From Nocardioides eburneiflavus (GTDB lineage Bacteria > Actinomycetota > Actinomycetes > Propionibacteriales > Nocardioidaceae), in the NCBI RefSeq assembly GCF_004785795.1, contig NZ_SRRO01000001.1, positions 744,001-808,000 of the forward strand: a stretch of 64,000 nt of DNA. Direction: 5' to 3'. The stretch's first letter is position 1. Each line of letters begins with the position of its first letter. Made by a program: the position numbers and the translations under genes. This document shows, piece by piece, positions 44,503-53,989 of this stretch. The notes beneath the pieces are model-generated. The model did no database searches, was not told where the DNA came from, and saw only the letters and a program-made list of their open reading frames with translations.

Positions 44503-44506
<4 letters not shown>
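44476..44506. terminator. Bidirectional hairpin spanning both stop codons of converging genes
   Basis: CTGACCCGGCGC and GCGCGGGTCAG pair with one bulged G. The left arm contains the MMPL TGA (44477-44479), the right arm contains the malic enzyme TGA (44503-44505 on the minus strand). Confidence 0.7.
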
Positions 44507-45882
<1,376 letters not shown>

Positions 45883-45943
45883 GCCCCAGACCCTCCACCT
45901 CGCACGGGGTTACGGGCAAGTCACGTCGGTCTAGGCTCGGGTT

Positions 45944-46222
45944 GTGGACACAGAGTTCATCGACGCCCCCGACCACCACCGCTACGAGCTGCGTGCCGGC
46001 GAGGAGGTCGTCGGCTTCATCGACTACCGCCTCCGTGGCGAGCTGATCCACCTCGTGCACACCGAGGTGCTGCCCGCCTTCACCGGCCAGGGCCACGCCG
46101 CCACCCTCGCCCGCGCAGCGCTCGACGACGCGCGCTCACGCGGCCTGAGGGTGCACCCCGACTGCCCCTACGTCGCGGCGTACGTCGCCAAGCACCCGGA
46201 GTACGCCGACCTCGTCGCCTGA
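45944..46222 (+). CDS. Small GNAT-like N-acetyltransferase (YjdJ type)
   Basis: The product has 92 aa, one short GNAT domain of the acyl-CoA acyltransferase family often called YjdJ-like. RYELRAGEEVVGFIDYRL forms the first strands, FTGQGHAATLARAALDDARSRGLRV includes the Q/R-x-x-G-x-A acetyl-CoA loop (QGHAA), and VHPDCPYVAAYVAKHPEYADLV closes. The GTG start at 45944 is the only reasonable one. The substrate is unknown. It lies 89 bp before the channel gene but has a separate character. Confidence 0.8.
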   Translation: MDTEFIDAPDHHRYELRAGEEVVGFIDYRLRGELIHLVHTEVLPAFTGQGHAATLARAALDDARSRGLRVHPDCPYVAAYVAKHPEYADLVA

Positions 46223-46311
46223 GGCACCAGGGCGCCCGCGGGGGTTCGACCGGTCGGAGGCGGGGGAAGCGCTATGGTCGCCGCGACGACACGGGGGAAC
46301 GGGGAGTGCAC

Positions 46312-46899
46312 ATGGCCGATCGGGTCACGGACGTCGACAGGGTCGAGCACGTGGTCGCCCGGCGGATCGGTTTCGTCTCCCGGCCCGTCCGCGGACTGGT
46401 CAACGCGCCGCACCTGCTGGTGCTGGTCGTCATCGGGATCTGGATCGTCTGCTCGCTCGTCTACGCGCTGCTCGAGGACAAGGGCCCGATCGAGGGCCTC
46501 TGGTGGGGCATCGTCACCGGGTCGACCGTCGGCTACGGCGACTTCTACCCCTCCTCCACCGCGGGCCGCGCGGTCGGCGCGTTCCTCATCGTGTCGATGC
46601 TGGTGCTGGTGCCGATCGCGATCGGCCACGTGATCGCCAACCTCGTCTTCGACAAGGAGTCGCTCGCCGTGGCGACCGTCCTCGAGGACGTGCACGAGCG
46701 CATCGACCGCCTCGAGCACCTGACGCTCGCCTCGCTCGAGGCCCAGCACGGTCGCGAGTGGCTCGACGCGCGGCTGGCGGAGCACGAGGCCGCGGACGCG
46801 GCCACCACCGACGTCGCCGAGCGGATGCTCGCGATGTTCGCCGAGAAGAACGCCCCACCGACGAACGCCGCTCAGGACCCGCCCGGAGGCTCCCGATGA
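46312..46899 (+). CDS. Two-TM potassium channel protein
   Basis: The product has 195 aa. Helix 1 (LLVLVVIGIWIVCSLVYALL), pore helix and filter (GIVTGSTVGYGDFYP, with TVGYGD), helix 2 (AVGAFLIVSMLVLVPIAIGHV). The C-terminal 80 residues form a coiled-coil-like cytoplasmic tail (EDVHERIDRLEHLTLASLEAQ). The filter is a K+ selective sequence. Tetramer in the cytoplasmic membrane. ATG 46312 has GGGGAG 5 nt upstream. It overlaps the next gene by ATGA and starts a four-gene cluster with YgiB-, DUF350- and YgiC-like genes. Confidence 0.88.
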   Translation: MADRVTDVDRVEHVVARRIGFVSRPVRGLVNAPHLLVLVVIGIWIVCSLVYALLEDKGPIEGLWWGIVTGSTVGYGDFYPSSTAGRAVGAFLIVSMLVLVPIAIGHVIANLVFDKESLAVATVLEDVHERIDRLEHLTLASLEAQHGREWLDARLAEHEAADAATTDVAERMLAMFAEKNAPPTNAAQDPPGGSR

Positions 46900-47282
46900 C
46901 CACACCCACCCGCCGCCGCATGCGCTCGTCCAGCATCTCGCTGGGCATCACGGCGCTGATGGCCAGCAGCCTCACCGGGTGCTCCTCCAGCGCCGACTAC
47001 GCCGCAGTCTGTGTCGACCCCGACACCCAGGAGCGCGTCGACGACGACCAGTGCGACGACGACTCCGACTACAACGGCGGCGGCTCCGGGTTCTTCTGGT
47101 ACTACCTCGGCGCCAGCTCGCGGATCCCCGCGGTCGGACAGACCACGTCGGGCGGCACCTTCAGCGGCAGCTCGCTCAACGGCACCGTCCAGCGCGGCGG
47201 CCTGCCCTCGACCGGCGGCTCCACCGTCAAGTCCGCCACCACCAAGGGCGGGTTCGGCGGCAGCTCGCGCGGCTTCGGCTGA
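46896..47282 (+). CDS. YgiB/YjfM-like (DUF1190) lipoprotein
   Basis: The 128-aa product has a lipobox (ITALMASSLTGC, Cys29). Two Cys (AAVCVDPDT and DDQCDDDSD) follow in an acidic stretch, then FFWYYLGA and a Gly/Ser/Thr-rich tail ending TTKGGFGGSSRGFG. That architecture, with its terminal GGFG-type motif, resembles DUF1190 proteins such as E. coli YgiB, which pair with YgiC ATP-grasp enzymes. The tail may be the acceptor of a modification (inference). It overlaps the channel gene by ATGA. Confidence 0.65.
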   Translation: MTTPTRRRMRSSSISLGITALMASSLTGCSSSADYAAVCVDPDTQERVDDDQCDDDSDYNGGGSGFFWYYLGASSRIPAVGQTTSGGTFSGSSLNGTVQRGGLPSTGGSTVKSATTKGGFGGSSRGFG

Positions 47283-47335
47283 GCCTGCCTGCCCCGTCCC
47301 GACCCACCACGTCAGCCCCGCTCCCAGGAGACACC

Positions 47336-47794
47336 GTGACCGACCTGATCAACGCCCTGCTGCACGCCGTCGCCTACGCCCTCGTCGGCGGGGCGATGCT
47401 CGTGGTCGCCTACTACGTCCTCGACCTGGCCACCCCGGGGCACCTCGGCACCCACCTGCGGGGCGTCGACGAGAACGGCAACGAGTCGGTGCACGCCCAC
47501 TCCAAGGGTGCCGCCGTGGTCACGTCGGCGTGGCTGGTCTCCAACGCAGCGGTGCTGTTCACCGCGATCTGGACCAACGGCGCGACCTCCCTCGGCTGGG
47601 CGCTGGGGTGGACGGTGTCCTTCGGCGTCGTCGGCATCGCCCTCAACACGCTGATGTTCTTCGCCGTGGAGGCGATGACGCCGGGCAACCTGCGCCAGAT
47701 CGTCACCGAGCCCGGCCCCGTACGCCCCCTCGCCCACGTCGCGGCCGCCGTGGCCCTCTCGGTCGGCGCCATCGTGTGCGCCAGCATCGCCTGA
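47336..47794 (+). CDS. DUF350 membrane protein (YjfL-like)
   Basis: The 152-aa protein has four hydrophobic helices: HAVAYALVGGAMLVVAYYVL, SAWLVSNAAVLFTAIW, LGWALGWTVSFGVVGIALN and LAHVAAAVALSVGAIVCASI, in the two-fold DUF350 pattern (as in E. coli YjfL). GTG 47336 has AGGAG 6 nt upstream. Function unknown. Genomic association with channel, YgiB-like lipoprotein and YgiC-like synthetase is conserved in many bacteria. Confidence 0.75.
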   Translation: MTDLINALLHAVAYALVGGAMLVVAYYVLDLATPGHLGTHLRGVDENGNESVHAHSKGAAVVTSAWLVSNAAVLFTAIWTNGATSLGWALGWTVSFGVVGIALNTLMFFAVEAMTPGNLRQIVTEPGPVRPLAHVAAAVALSVGAIVCASIA

Positions 47795-47812
47795 GCGGGC
47801 GGGCACCGACAG

Positions 47813-49078
47813 ATGTGGCGGCACCGGTCGCGGGCGCGTGAGGGCTGGCGCGACACCGTCGTGGAGCAGGGGCTGGTCTTCCCCGTCACGAAGATGCCCG
47901 ACGGCGCCGAGCTGCCCTACTGGAACGAGGACGCCTGGTACGAGGTGACCATGGAGGAGGTCGAGGCCCTCGAGGCCGCGACCGAGGAGCTGTGGGCGAT
48001 GTGCCTGCAGGCGGTCACCCACATGGCCACGACGATGACCGACGAGCGTCTCGGCCTGCCGCCGGGCTCGCTGGAGGTCGTACGCCGCTCCGTCGAGGCG
48101 GGCGACCCGGCGCTCTACGCGCGCTTCGACCTGGCGTACGGCGCCGACGGGTCGATCAAGATGCTGGAGATCAACGGCGACACCCCCACCGGCCTCGTGG
48201 AGACCGGGATCATCCAGTGGAACTGGATGGAGGACGTGATGCCGGAGATGGACCAGTGGAACTCCGTCCACGACCGCCTCATCGCCGGGTGGCGCAAGCT
48301 GCGCCGCTCCGGCCACTTCGACGGCGACCGCCTGCACTTCCTCTACGACCTCGGAGAGGAGGACTCCTACGACGGCGGCGAGATGGAGATGACGGTCCAC
48401 TACCTGATGGACACCGCCGTCCAGGCCGGCTGGGTCGCCCTCGCCCACCCGGTCGCCGAGGTCGGCTGGAACCCCGACACCCGCGACTTCCGCGACGTCC
48501 ACGACGAGCCGCTGCGCAACGCGTTCAAGCTGTACGCCTGGGAGGAGATGCTGGCCGAGCCGTTCGGTCGCTTCGTCGTCGACCGGGCCGAGGCGCGGCC
48601 CACGAGGTGGATCGAGCCCGCGTGGAAGGTGCTGCTCAGCACCAAGGCGCTGCTGCCGGTGCTGTGGGAGCTGTTCCCCCGCCACCGGCTGCTGCTGCCG
48701 GCCTACTTCGACGAGCCGCGCGACCTCGAGCGCTGGGTCGCCAAGCCCCTGCACGGGCGCGAGGGCGACAACATCCGCATCCACCTCGACGACATGCTCG
48801 AGGACGTCGTGATGCCCGGCGGCTACGGCGCGGAGGGCTGGGTCTACCAGGCCTACACCGAGCTCCCGAGCTTCGAGGGCAACCGCGTGGTGCTCGGGTC
48901 GTGGATCGTCGACGGCGAGGCCGCCGGGATGCTGGTGCGCGAGTCGGACAGCATGGTCACCGACTACTTCTCCCGCGTCGCGCCCCACGTGATCAGCGAC
49001 GGCCTGGCGCCCTCGGAGGAGCAGGTCGCGCAGTGGCTCGCCGAGCGGGTCGGCCCGGACGCGCCCTCACTCGCCTGA
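47813..49078 (+). CDS. Glutathionylspermidine synthase-like ATP-grasp ligase (YgiC/YjfC family)
   Basis: The 421-aa product is the synthetase half only, with no N-terminal amidase. KMLEINGDTPTGLVETGIIQWNWM, RWVAKPLHGREGDNIRIH and VLGSWIVDGEAAGMLVRE are family hallmarks, covering ATP and metal-binding residues of the atypical ATP-grasp fold. True glutathionylspermidine synthase joins glutathione to spermidine, but actinobacteria generally lack glutathione and YgiC proteins do not all make it, so the substrate is unknown. It probably ligates an amine to a carboxyl. It is last in the channel/YgiB/DUF350 cluster. Confidence 0.85.
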   Translation: MWRHRSRAREGWRDTVVEQGLVFPVTKMPDGAELPYWNEDAWYEVTMEEVEALEAATEELWAMCLQAVTHMATTMTDERLGLPPGSLEVVRRSVEAGDPALYARFDLAYGADGSIKMLEINGDTPTGLVETGIIQWNWMEDVMPEMDQWNSVHDRLIAGWRKLRRSGHFDGDRLHFLYDLGEEDSYDGGEMEMTVHYLMDTAVQAGWVALAHPVAEVGWNPDTRDFRDVHDEPLRNAFKLYAWEEMLAEPFGRFVVDRAEARPTRWIEPAWKVLLSTKALLPVLWELFPRHRLLLPAYFDEPRDLERWVAKPLHGREGDNIRIHLDDMLEDVVMPGGYGAEGWVYQAYTELPSFEGNRVVLGSWIVDGEAAGMLVRESDSMVTDYFSRVAPHVISDGLAPSEEQVAQWLAERVGPDAPSLA

Positions 49079-49087
49079 CCCGACGCA

Positions 49088-49175
49088 GGTTTAGAGGCTC
49101 GTCGCTGGCGCTCCTCGCACCTCGACCAGCGAAGGAGTCGGTGGTCGAGGTGCGAGCGCAGCGAGCCTCGAAACC
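49088..49175. repeat. Type-1-like large palindromic repeat R6
   Basis: A long imperfect palindrome: GGTTTAGAGGCTCG... and ...CGAGCCTCGAAACC, with a centre TCGCACCTCGACCA / TGGTCGAGGTGCGA. It fills the 106-bp gap between converging genes and could act as a bidirectional terminator. Confidence 0.75.
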
Positions 49176-49184
49176 ACGCCCGCT

Positions 49185-50213
49185 CTAGCGCACCACCGAG
49201 TCGGTGATCGTCCGGCTCGCACCGAGGAAGAAGATCCCGGGCAGCGTCTCGAACCCGTCGCTGGGGTTGTCGACGAGCCGCGAGCCCCGGATCGTCATCG
49301 TGCCGGAGCGGTCGTTGGAGACGAAGAAGATCGCGCCGCCGCCCTCGCGGGCGCGGTTGCCGGTGATCTCGGAGTCCTCCACGGTGAGGTGGATGTCGTT
49401 CCCGTCGACGTAGATCGCGCCGCCGGAACCGCCGCCGGGCGTGCCGGGCCGCGCGGGGTTGGCGCCGCGTCCGATCGCGCGGTTGCCGGCGAAGGTCGAG
49501 CCGGTGATCCGCCACGAGACGCCGATGCTGCTGAGCGCCGAGCCGTTGCTGCAGCGCCCGCCGGTGAAGGTGGAGCGGCGTACGACGACAGGCCGGTCGC
49601 GGTGCTGGTCGAGCACCCGGACCGCTGCCCCGCCGACGTCGGGACCCGTACGGTCGCAGCGGTTGTCGGCGAACGTCGAGCCGACGATCCGCAGGCGGCC
49701 GCCGCGCACGAAGATCGCGCCGCCGCCCCCGCCGTCGACCCGCTCGCCGGTGCTGTTGCCGCGGACGAAGCCCATCCGCTTGACCACCAGCCGCGGCTCG
49801 GCCTGGTCGTTGCAGTGCGACGTGGTCCAGGTCTGCGCCCGGTCGCAGGTGTTCATGTAGAGGATCCGCCGCTCACCCTGCCCGCTCAGGGTGACGAGCC
49901 CGCCGCCGTCGAGGACGACGCGGCTCGAGGTGTTGACGACCTTCGCGGTCCTCGTCATCGCGACCGTGACCGGTGCCGGTCCGCAGGAGAAGGTGATGGT
50001 GCCACCCCGCGCCACCGCCCGTACGACCGCGCGCGAGGTGCAGGACGCGGGGGTTCCCGTCCCGACCACGGTTCCCGTCGCCCGCTCCGCCGTCGCTGGT
50101 TGAGCAGGTCGCGCAGCGACCGTGTCGAAACCCTCCGCACCACCCGCCCCCGCCGGAGCAGCCGACACCCCCATCACGACGAGCACCGCCGCGGCGAGGA
50201 CGCCGGCGCGCAT
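49185..50213 (-). CDS. Secreted right-handed parallel beta-helix protein
   Basis: The product has 342 aa. A signal peptide (MRAGVLAAAVLVVMGVSAAP) is followed by residues 30-42 (GFDTVAARPAQPA) encoded by a palindromic repeat. The rest shows beta-helix coils such as LRIVGSTFADNRC, VVVRRSTFTGGRCSNGS, WRITGSTFAGNRAIG, LTVEDSEITGNRAREGGGAIFF and MTIRGSRLVDN, typical of pectate-lyase-like folds. No catalytic motif is recognised, so a polysaccharide-binding or adhesive role is possible. Its ATG shares a base with the peroxidase stop (TGATG), so it is translationally coupled. Confidence 0.7.
   Translation of the reverse strand: MRAGVLAAAVLVVMGVSAAPAGAGGAEGFDTVAARPAQPATAERATGTVVGTGTPASCTSRAVVRAVARGGTITFSCGPAPVTVAMTRTAKVVNTSSRVVLDGGGLVTLSGQGERRILYMNTCDRAQTWTTSHCNDQAEPRLVVKRMGFVRGNSTGERVDGGGGGAIFVRGGRLRIVGSTFADNRCDRTGPDVGGAAVRVLDQHRDRPVVVRRSTFTGGRCSNGSALSSIGVSWRITGSTFAGNRAIGRGANPARPGTPGGGSGGAIYVDGNDIHLTVEDSEITGNRAREGGGAIFFVSNDRSGTMTIRGSRLVDNPSDGFETLPGIFFLGASRTITDSVVR
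50094..50132. repeat. Type-1 palindromic repeat R7, inside the beta-helix gene
   Basis: Minus strand: GGTTTCGACACGGTCGCTGC ... CTCAACCAGCG. It is read in frame as GFDTVAARPAQPA just after the signal peptide. Confidence 0.75.
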
Positions 50214-50689
50214 CAGAGCGCCTTCTCGATGTCCTTGCTGAGCTTCTCGGGCTCGATCGTCGGCGCGTACCGGTCGATGACCTGGCCGTCGCGACCGACG
50301 AGGAACTTGGTGAAGTTCCACTTGATCTTGCTGCCGAGCATCCCGCCTCTGGAGTCCTTGAGCCACTCGAAGAGCGGGTGCGCCTGGTCGCCGTTGACGT
50401 CGACCTTGGAGAACAGCGGGAAGGTCACGCCGAAGTTGCGCTCGCAGAAGTCCGAGATCTCCGCCTCGCTGCCGGGCTCCTGGTTGCCGAACTGGTCGCA
50501 CGGGAAGCCGAGCACCACCAGGCCTTGGTCGGCGTAGGTGTCGTGGAGCTCCTGGAGACCCTTGTACTGGCCGGTGAAGCCGCACTGCGAGGCGGTGTTG
50601 ACGACCAGCACGACCTTGCCGTCGTACTGCGAGAGGTCGGTGTCGGTGCCGTCGATCGCCGTTGCCGAGAATTCGGAGAGAGTGGTCAT
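50213..50689 (-). CDS. Glutathione peroxidase-family (thioredoxin-dependent) peroxidase
   Basis: The 158-aa product has the catalytic Cys at VVNTASQCGFTGQY, in place of selenocysteine, and the tetrad residues in GFPCDQFGNQEPG (Gln and the second Cys) and KIKWNFTKFLV (Trp, Asn). The Cys in FPCDQF is a likely resolving Cys, typical of Tpx-type enzymes reduced by thioredoxin. It detoxifies hydrogen and lipid peroxides in the cytoplasm. It precedes the beta-helix gene in the same transcript. ATG 50689. Confidence 0.9.
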   Translation of the reverse strand: MTTLSEFSATAIDGTDTDLSQYDGKVVLVVNTASQCGFTGQYKGLQELHDTYADQGLVVLGFPCDQFGNQEPGSEAEISDFCERNFGVTFPLFSKVDVNGDQAHPLFEWLKDSRGGMLGSKIKWNFTKFLVGRDGQVIDRYAPTIEPEKLSKDIEKAL

Positions 50690-50714
50690 GGCGCAGATTC
50701 TGCCAGCGGGGACG

Positions 50715-51317
50715 TCACGCCTCGTCCCACCGGCCGTGGCGCACCCACTCCCCGAACGGCTTGCGCACGCGGTCGCGGTGGTCGCGGGCGGCGGTCCGCT
50801 CGTCCACGTCGGCCGGGTCGCCCGGCACCCCGACCGCGATGCCGGTGAGCAGCTGGTGGGTGGCAGGTACGCCGAGGGCGTCGGCCAGCGCGTCGTGGTC
50901 GAAGCCGGCGAACTGGTGGGCGTGCAGGCCCATCGCCCTCGCCTGGAGGGTGAGGTGGGCCGCGGCCTGGCCCACGTCGTACAGGGCGTAGTCGCTGAAG
51001 GCCGGCGCGTCCGCCTCGTCGCCGGAGCGCACGTGCGCGGCGGTGACGAAGACGACCGAGGCGCGCGGCACCCAGCCGGAGTTGCCGCGGCTCAGCGTCG
51101 CGACCAGCCGGTCGTGGTTGGCCGTGCCCGGCACGCAGACGAAGACCAGCCACGGCTGGCTGTTGCCCGCGCTCGGCGCCCACTGGGCGGCACGCAGCAG
51201 GGTCTCGACCTCGGCGTCGCCCAGGCGGTGCGCGTCGTCGTACACGCTCGCGCTCCACCGCGACCGCATCGGCTCGGCGAGGTGCTCGGCGGAGGGCTGC
51301 GGTGCTTGCGGGCTCAC
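50715..51317 (-). CDS. Nitroreductase-family flavoprotein
   Basis: The 200-aa product fits FMN-dependent nitroreductases. RWSASVYDDAHRLGDAEVETLLRAAQWAPSAGNSQPW contains the FMN-binding RxS and PSaxNxQPW motifs, and GQAAAHLTLQARAMGLHAHQFAGF is the second flavin contact. It reduces nitroaromatics or quinones with NAD(P)H; the physiological substrate is unknown. The start GTG 51317 gives a short lead; the longer frame to 51380 adds Pro/Arg-rich sequence. It lies 25 bp upstream of gpx on the same strand, so the three genes probably form an operon. Confidence 0.85.
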   Translation of the reverse strand: MSPQAPQPSAEHLAEPMRSRWSASVYDDAHRLGDAEVETLLRAAQWAPSAGNSQPWLVFVCVPGTANHDRLVATLSRGNSGWVPRASVVFVTAAHVRSGDEADAPAFSDYALYDVGQAAAHLTLQARAMGLHAHQFAGFDHDALADALGVPATHQLLTGIAVGVPGDPADVDERTAARDHRDRVRKPFGEWVRHGRWDEA

Positions 51318-51413
51318 GCAGGGCAGTATCGCCGGGCCCCCTCGAGCGTGGAGCGGCCGGGCGGTTCGGCGACCGTCCACCGCTCCAGACCACTGAACCT
51401 CCGTCGCCGCCGA

Positions 51414-51443
51414 CCCAACCCACAGGGGGTCGATGTGGCGTTC
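51414..51443 (+). promoter_or_regulatory. Candidate promoter shared by paralogous lipoprotein genes (site 1)
   Basis: CCCAACC (51414-51420), 19 bp, GTTC (51440-51443). The paralogue at 54414 has CCCAACC, 18 bp, GTTC in the same position relative to its ATG (64 versus 62 nt). It resembles the CAACC core of the GGCAACC promoters at 13 and 14 kb. Confidence 0.35.
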
Positions 51444-51477
51444 CAGTCATGGAGACACATCTGCGGAGGAGGGGCCC

Positions 51478-52341
51478 ATGGCGTGGAGGAGCGCACTGCG
51501 GTCGGCGACGACCTGGTCGAGCACCACGTCGACCTCGTGCTCGACCCTCGGCTGCAGGAGGGCACGCGGTTGCGCGGTCTCGCGCGCGGCGTACCTGCTC
51601 GCTGTGGCGGCGTCCCTGCTCCTGGGCGGCTGTGGGGCCGACCGTGACACCCAGCCTGCTCCGGCGCGCGCCACCCCACCGGCGCTGGGGTCCTCGAGCC
51701 AGCCGACCAGCGCCGCCCCGACGGGGGTGCCCGAGCTCGAGGACGGTCCCGTGACCCCGGGGCGCTACCGGATGGCGGTGCTGAACACCTGTGACCTGGA
51801 CTGCCCAGCGGACGAGAAACCGGCCCTGCCGACCCTGGAGGTGACCGTTCCCGCGGGCTGGACCGCCGCGACGGAGCTCGTCTCCCTCTTCCCGGCCGCG
51901 GGCCGGGACACCTCGAGTCCCAGCGATCCGGCCCTCGTGCTGGGTTGGACCAACTGGTGGGTGGGCCTGAACTCGCAGCCCTGCTCCCAAGTCTCGCACC
52001 AGGAGACCGACACCCCGATCGGCCCGTCGGTCGACGACTTCGTCGACGCCGTGACGGCGCACCCGCTGATCGACAGCGGCGAGCCCTCGCCCGTCAGGCT
52101 CGGGAAGCACCGCGGCACCTTCTTCTCACTGCTCGGACCGGAGGACCTGAACGATTGCGAGGAGTGGCGCCCCTGGGAGCCCTCGCCCTACGCGCAGGGT
52201 CCGTCGAACCGGTGGGACCTCTGGGTCATGGACGTCGACGGCGTTCGCGTGGTCGTCATGACCCAGTACTTCCCGGAGACACCGACGGACATCGAGGCCG
52301 AGCTGCGTGCCATGGCCCGGTCCGTCCGGTTCACACGGTGA
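51478..52341 (+). CDS. Lipoprotein of the same sensor-domain family, paralogue 3
   Basis: The product has 287 aa. The lipobox LLLGGC has Cys52; about 36 residues precede the hydrophobic core, an unusually long n-region, but GGAGGAGGGGCCC before ATG 51478 supports this start. The domain has a Cys pair (QPCSQVSH and NDCEEWRPWEP) and LWVMDVDGVRVVVMTQYFP, matching the 54414 protein closely and the 14577 protein more distantly. It is anchored outside the membrane. It lies 17 bp before the amidase gene and is divergent from nitroreductase. Function unknown. Confidence 0.65.
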   Translation: MAWRSALRSATTWSSTTSTSCSTLGCRRARGCAVSRAAYLLAVAASLLLGGCGADRDTQPAPARATPPALGSSSQPTSAAPTGVPELEDGPVTPGRYRMAVLNTCDLDCPADEKPALPTLEVTVPAGWTAATELVSLFPAAGRDTSSPSDPALVLGWTNWWVGLNSQPCSQVSHQETDTPIGPSVDDFVDAVTAHPLIDSGEPSPVRLGKHRGTFFSLLGPEDLNDCEEWRPWEPSPYAQGPSNRWDLWVMDVDGVRVVVMTQYFPETPTDIEAELRAMARSVRFTR

Positions 52342-52358
52342 CGAAGCCAGGAGGAGCC

Positions 52359-53939
52359 ATGCACCGAGCAGCCACATCCATCGTCGTCAGCGTCCTGATC
52401 GTTGCCCTCGCTGGGTGCACCGACTCCGCGCCCCGCACCGCGCCCACGGACTCGCCGACCGACTCGTCCGCGACGAGTGAGCCGAGCACGACGGTGACGG
52501 CCGATCCTTCGCCGAGCACGGTGATCACCGGGGACGTGCCGTTCCCGATGGACGCCACCATCGCGGAGCTGCAACGTGCCATGCGGAACGGTCGGGTCAG
52601 CTCGGTCGACCTGGTCGACCACTTCCTCGCGCGGATCGAGGCATACGACGACGACGGACCCCAGCTGAACGCCCTGATCTCGATCAACCCACGGGCGCGC
52701 GCCGAGGCCGTGGCGCTCGACTCCGAGCGCGCCGCCTCGGGGCCACGCGGGCCGCTGCACGGCATCCCCCTGGTGGTGAAGGACAACATCGACACCGTCG
52801 AGATGCCGACGACGTCCGGCAGCCCCGTCCTCGAGCACTTCCGGCCGGCCCGGGACGCCTTCCAGGTCCGCAAGCTGCGCGAGGCGGGCGCGATCATCCT
52901 CGCCAAGACGAACCTCGCCGAGCTGACCCAGAGCTCCAACTCCTACTCGACGCTCGGCGGCCAGACCCTGAGCCCGTACGACACCAGCCGGGAGCCCGGC
53001 GGATCGAGCGGCGGCACCGCGGTCGCGGTGGCGGCGAACTTCGCCGCGGCGGGTCTCGGGCAGGACACCTGCGGGTCCGTCCGCCACCCCGCGGGCCTGA
53101 ACAACGTCTACGGCCTGCGCCCGACGCACGGCCTGTCGTCGCGTGCAGGGGCGCTTCCCTTCTCGACATCCCTCGACGAGCTGGGTCCGATGGCGCGCAC
53201 CGTGGGGGACCTGGCGATCCTCGTCGACATCACCGCCGGCGAGGACCCCGAGGACCCGGCGACCGTGCCCACGACGACGTCCCTCGTCGACGCGCTCGAC
53301 CCGGCAGGACTGGAGGGTCGGCGGGTCGGCATCCTCGAGTTCGACTACCGCACCGAGTTGGACGGCGTCCTTCAGGACGCGCTCGACGTGATGGTCGCCC
53401 ACGGCGCGGAGCTGGTCCCCATCACGCTGCCCGAGCCGGCCCAGGACATGGATCCGCTGCTGGAGGAGTTCCCGTCGAGCCTTGCCGACTACCTGGCGAA
53501 GGAGCCCACCGCGCCCCGAGGGGCGTGGACCCGGCTCGTGGGCGACCCAGGGGCCAGTCGCGAGAAGCCCACCACCCGGGCCTACCGGAAGGCGGTCGCC
53601 GGCCGGATGGGGTATCGACGGGACCTCGAGGCGGTCATGGACCGGCACCGGGTCGACGCTGTCGCCTACCCCGTCAGCGCGACGACCGCGAGTGTCATCG
53701 TGAGGCCCGACCAGGATGACGACTCCGGGCACTTCGCCTGCGGTCCCGCGACCATCGCGGGCCTGCCGGCGCTGGCGATGCCGGCCGGCTTCGCGTCCGA
53801 CGGCCTGCCGGTCGGCCTGGAGCTGCTCGGTCGCGCGTTCGACGAGGCCACGCTGATCTCGATCGCGTCCGGCTTCGAGGCGCACACCGACCACCGCGGG
53901 CTGCCGGCCGCGGTGCCGCCACTGTCCCCCGCAGGCTGA
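52359..53939 (+). CDS. Lipoprotein amidase (amidase signature family)
   Basis: The product has 526 aa. Signal MHRAATSIVVSVLIVALAGC carries lipobox Cys20, followed by a Ser/Thr/Pro linker to about residue 55. The amidase signature domain has GIPLVVKDNID (catalytic Lys), EPGGSSGGTAVAV (cis-Ser and surrounding Gly/Ser loop) and GQDTCGSVRHPAGL (nucleophilic Ser), so the Ser-cisSer-Lys triad appears complete. It hydrolyses an amide outside the membrane; the substrate is unknown. AGGAGGAG lies 2-9 nt before the ATG. It is 17 bp after the paralogue-3 lipoprotein, suggesting an operon. Confidence 0.88.
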   Translation: MHRAATSIVVSVLIVALAGCTDSAPRTAPTDSPTDSSATSEPSTTVTADPSPSTVITGDVPFPMDATIAELQRAMRNGRVSSVDLVDHFLARIEAYDDDGPQLNALISINPRARAEAVALDSERAASGPRGPLHGIPLVVKDNIDTVEMPTTSGSPVLEHFRPARDAFQVRKLREAGAIILAKTNLAELTQSSNSYSTLGGQTLSPYDTSREPGGSSGGTAVAVAANFAAAGLGQDTCGSVRHPAGLNNVYGLRPTHGLSSRAGALPFSTSLDELGPMARTVGDLAILVDITAGEDPEDPATVPTTTSLVDALDPAGLEGRRVGILEFDYRTELDGVLQDALDVMVAHGAELVPITLPEPAQDMDPLLEEFPSSLADYLAKEPTAPRGAWTRLVGDPGASREKPTTRAYRKAVAGRMGYRRDLEAVMDRHRVDAVAYPVSATTASVIVRPDQDDDSGHFACGPATIAGLPALAMPAGFASDGLPVGLELLGRAFDEATLISIASGFEAHTDHRGLPAAVPPLSPAG

Positions 53940-53989
53940 GGACGCTGCGCGAGGGGAGCTCGCCCCCCGGACCTGTGCGGCCGACGGCC

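Noticed and set aside
50538..51647. Plus-strand frame overlapping the peroxidase and nitroreductase genes
   Set aside because: Shadow of the minus-strand genes; the part at 51433-51600 is interesting to read but lacks a start, signal or homology I can support.
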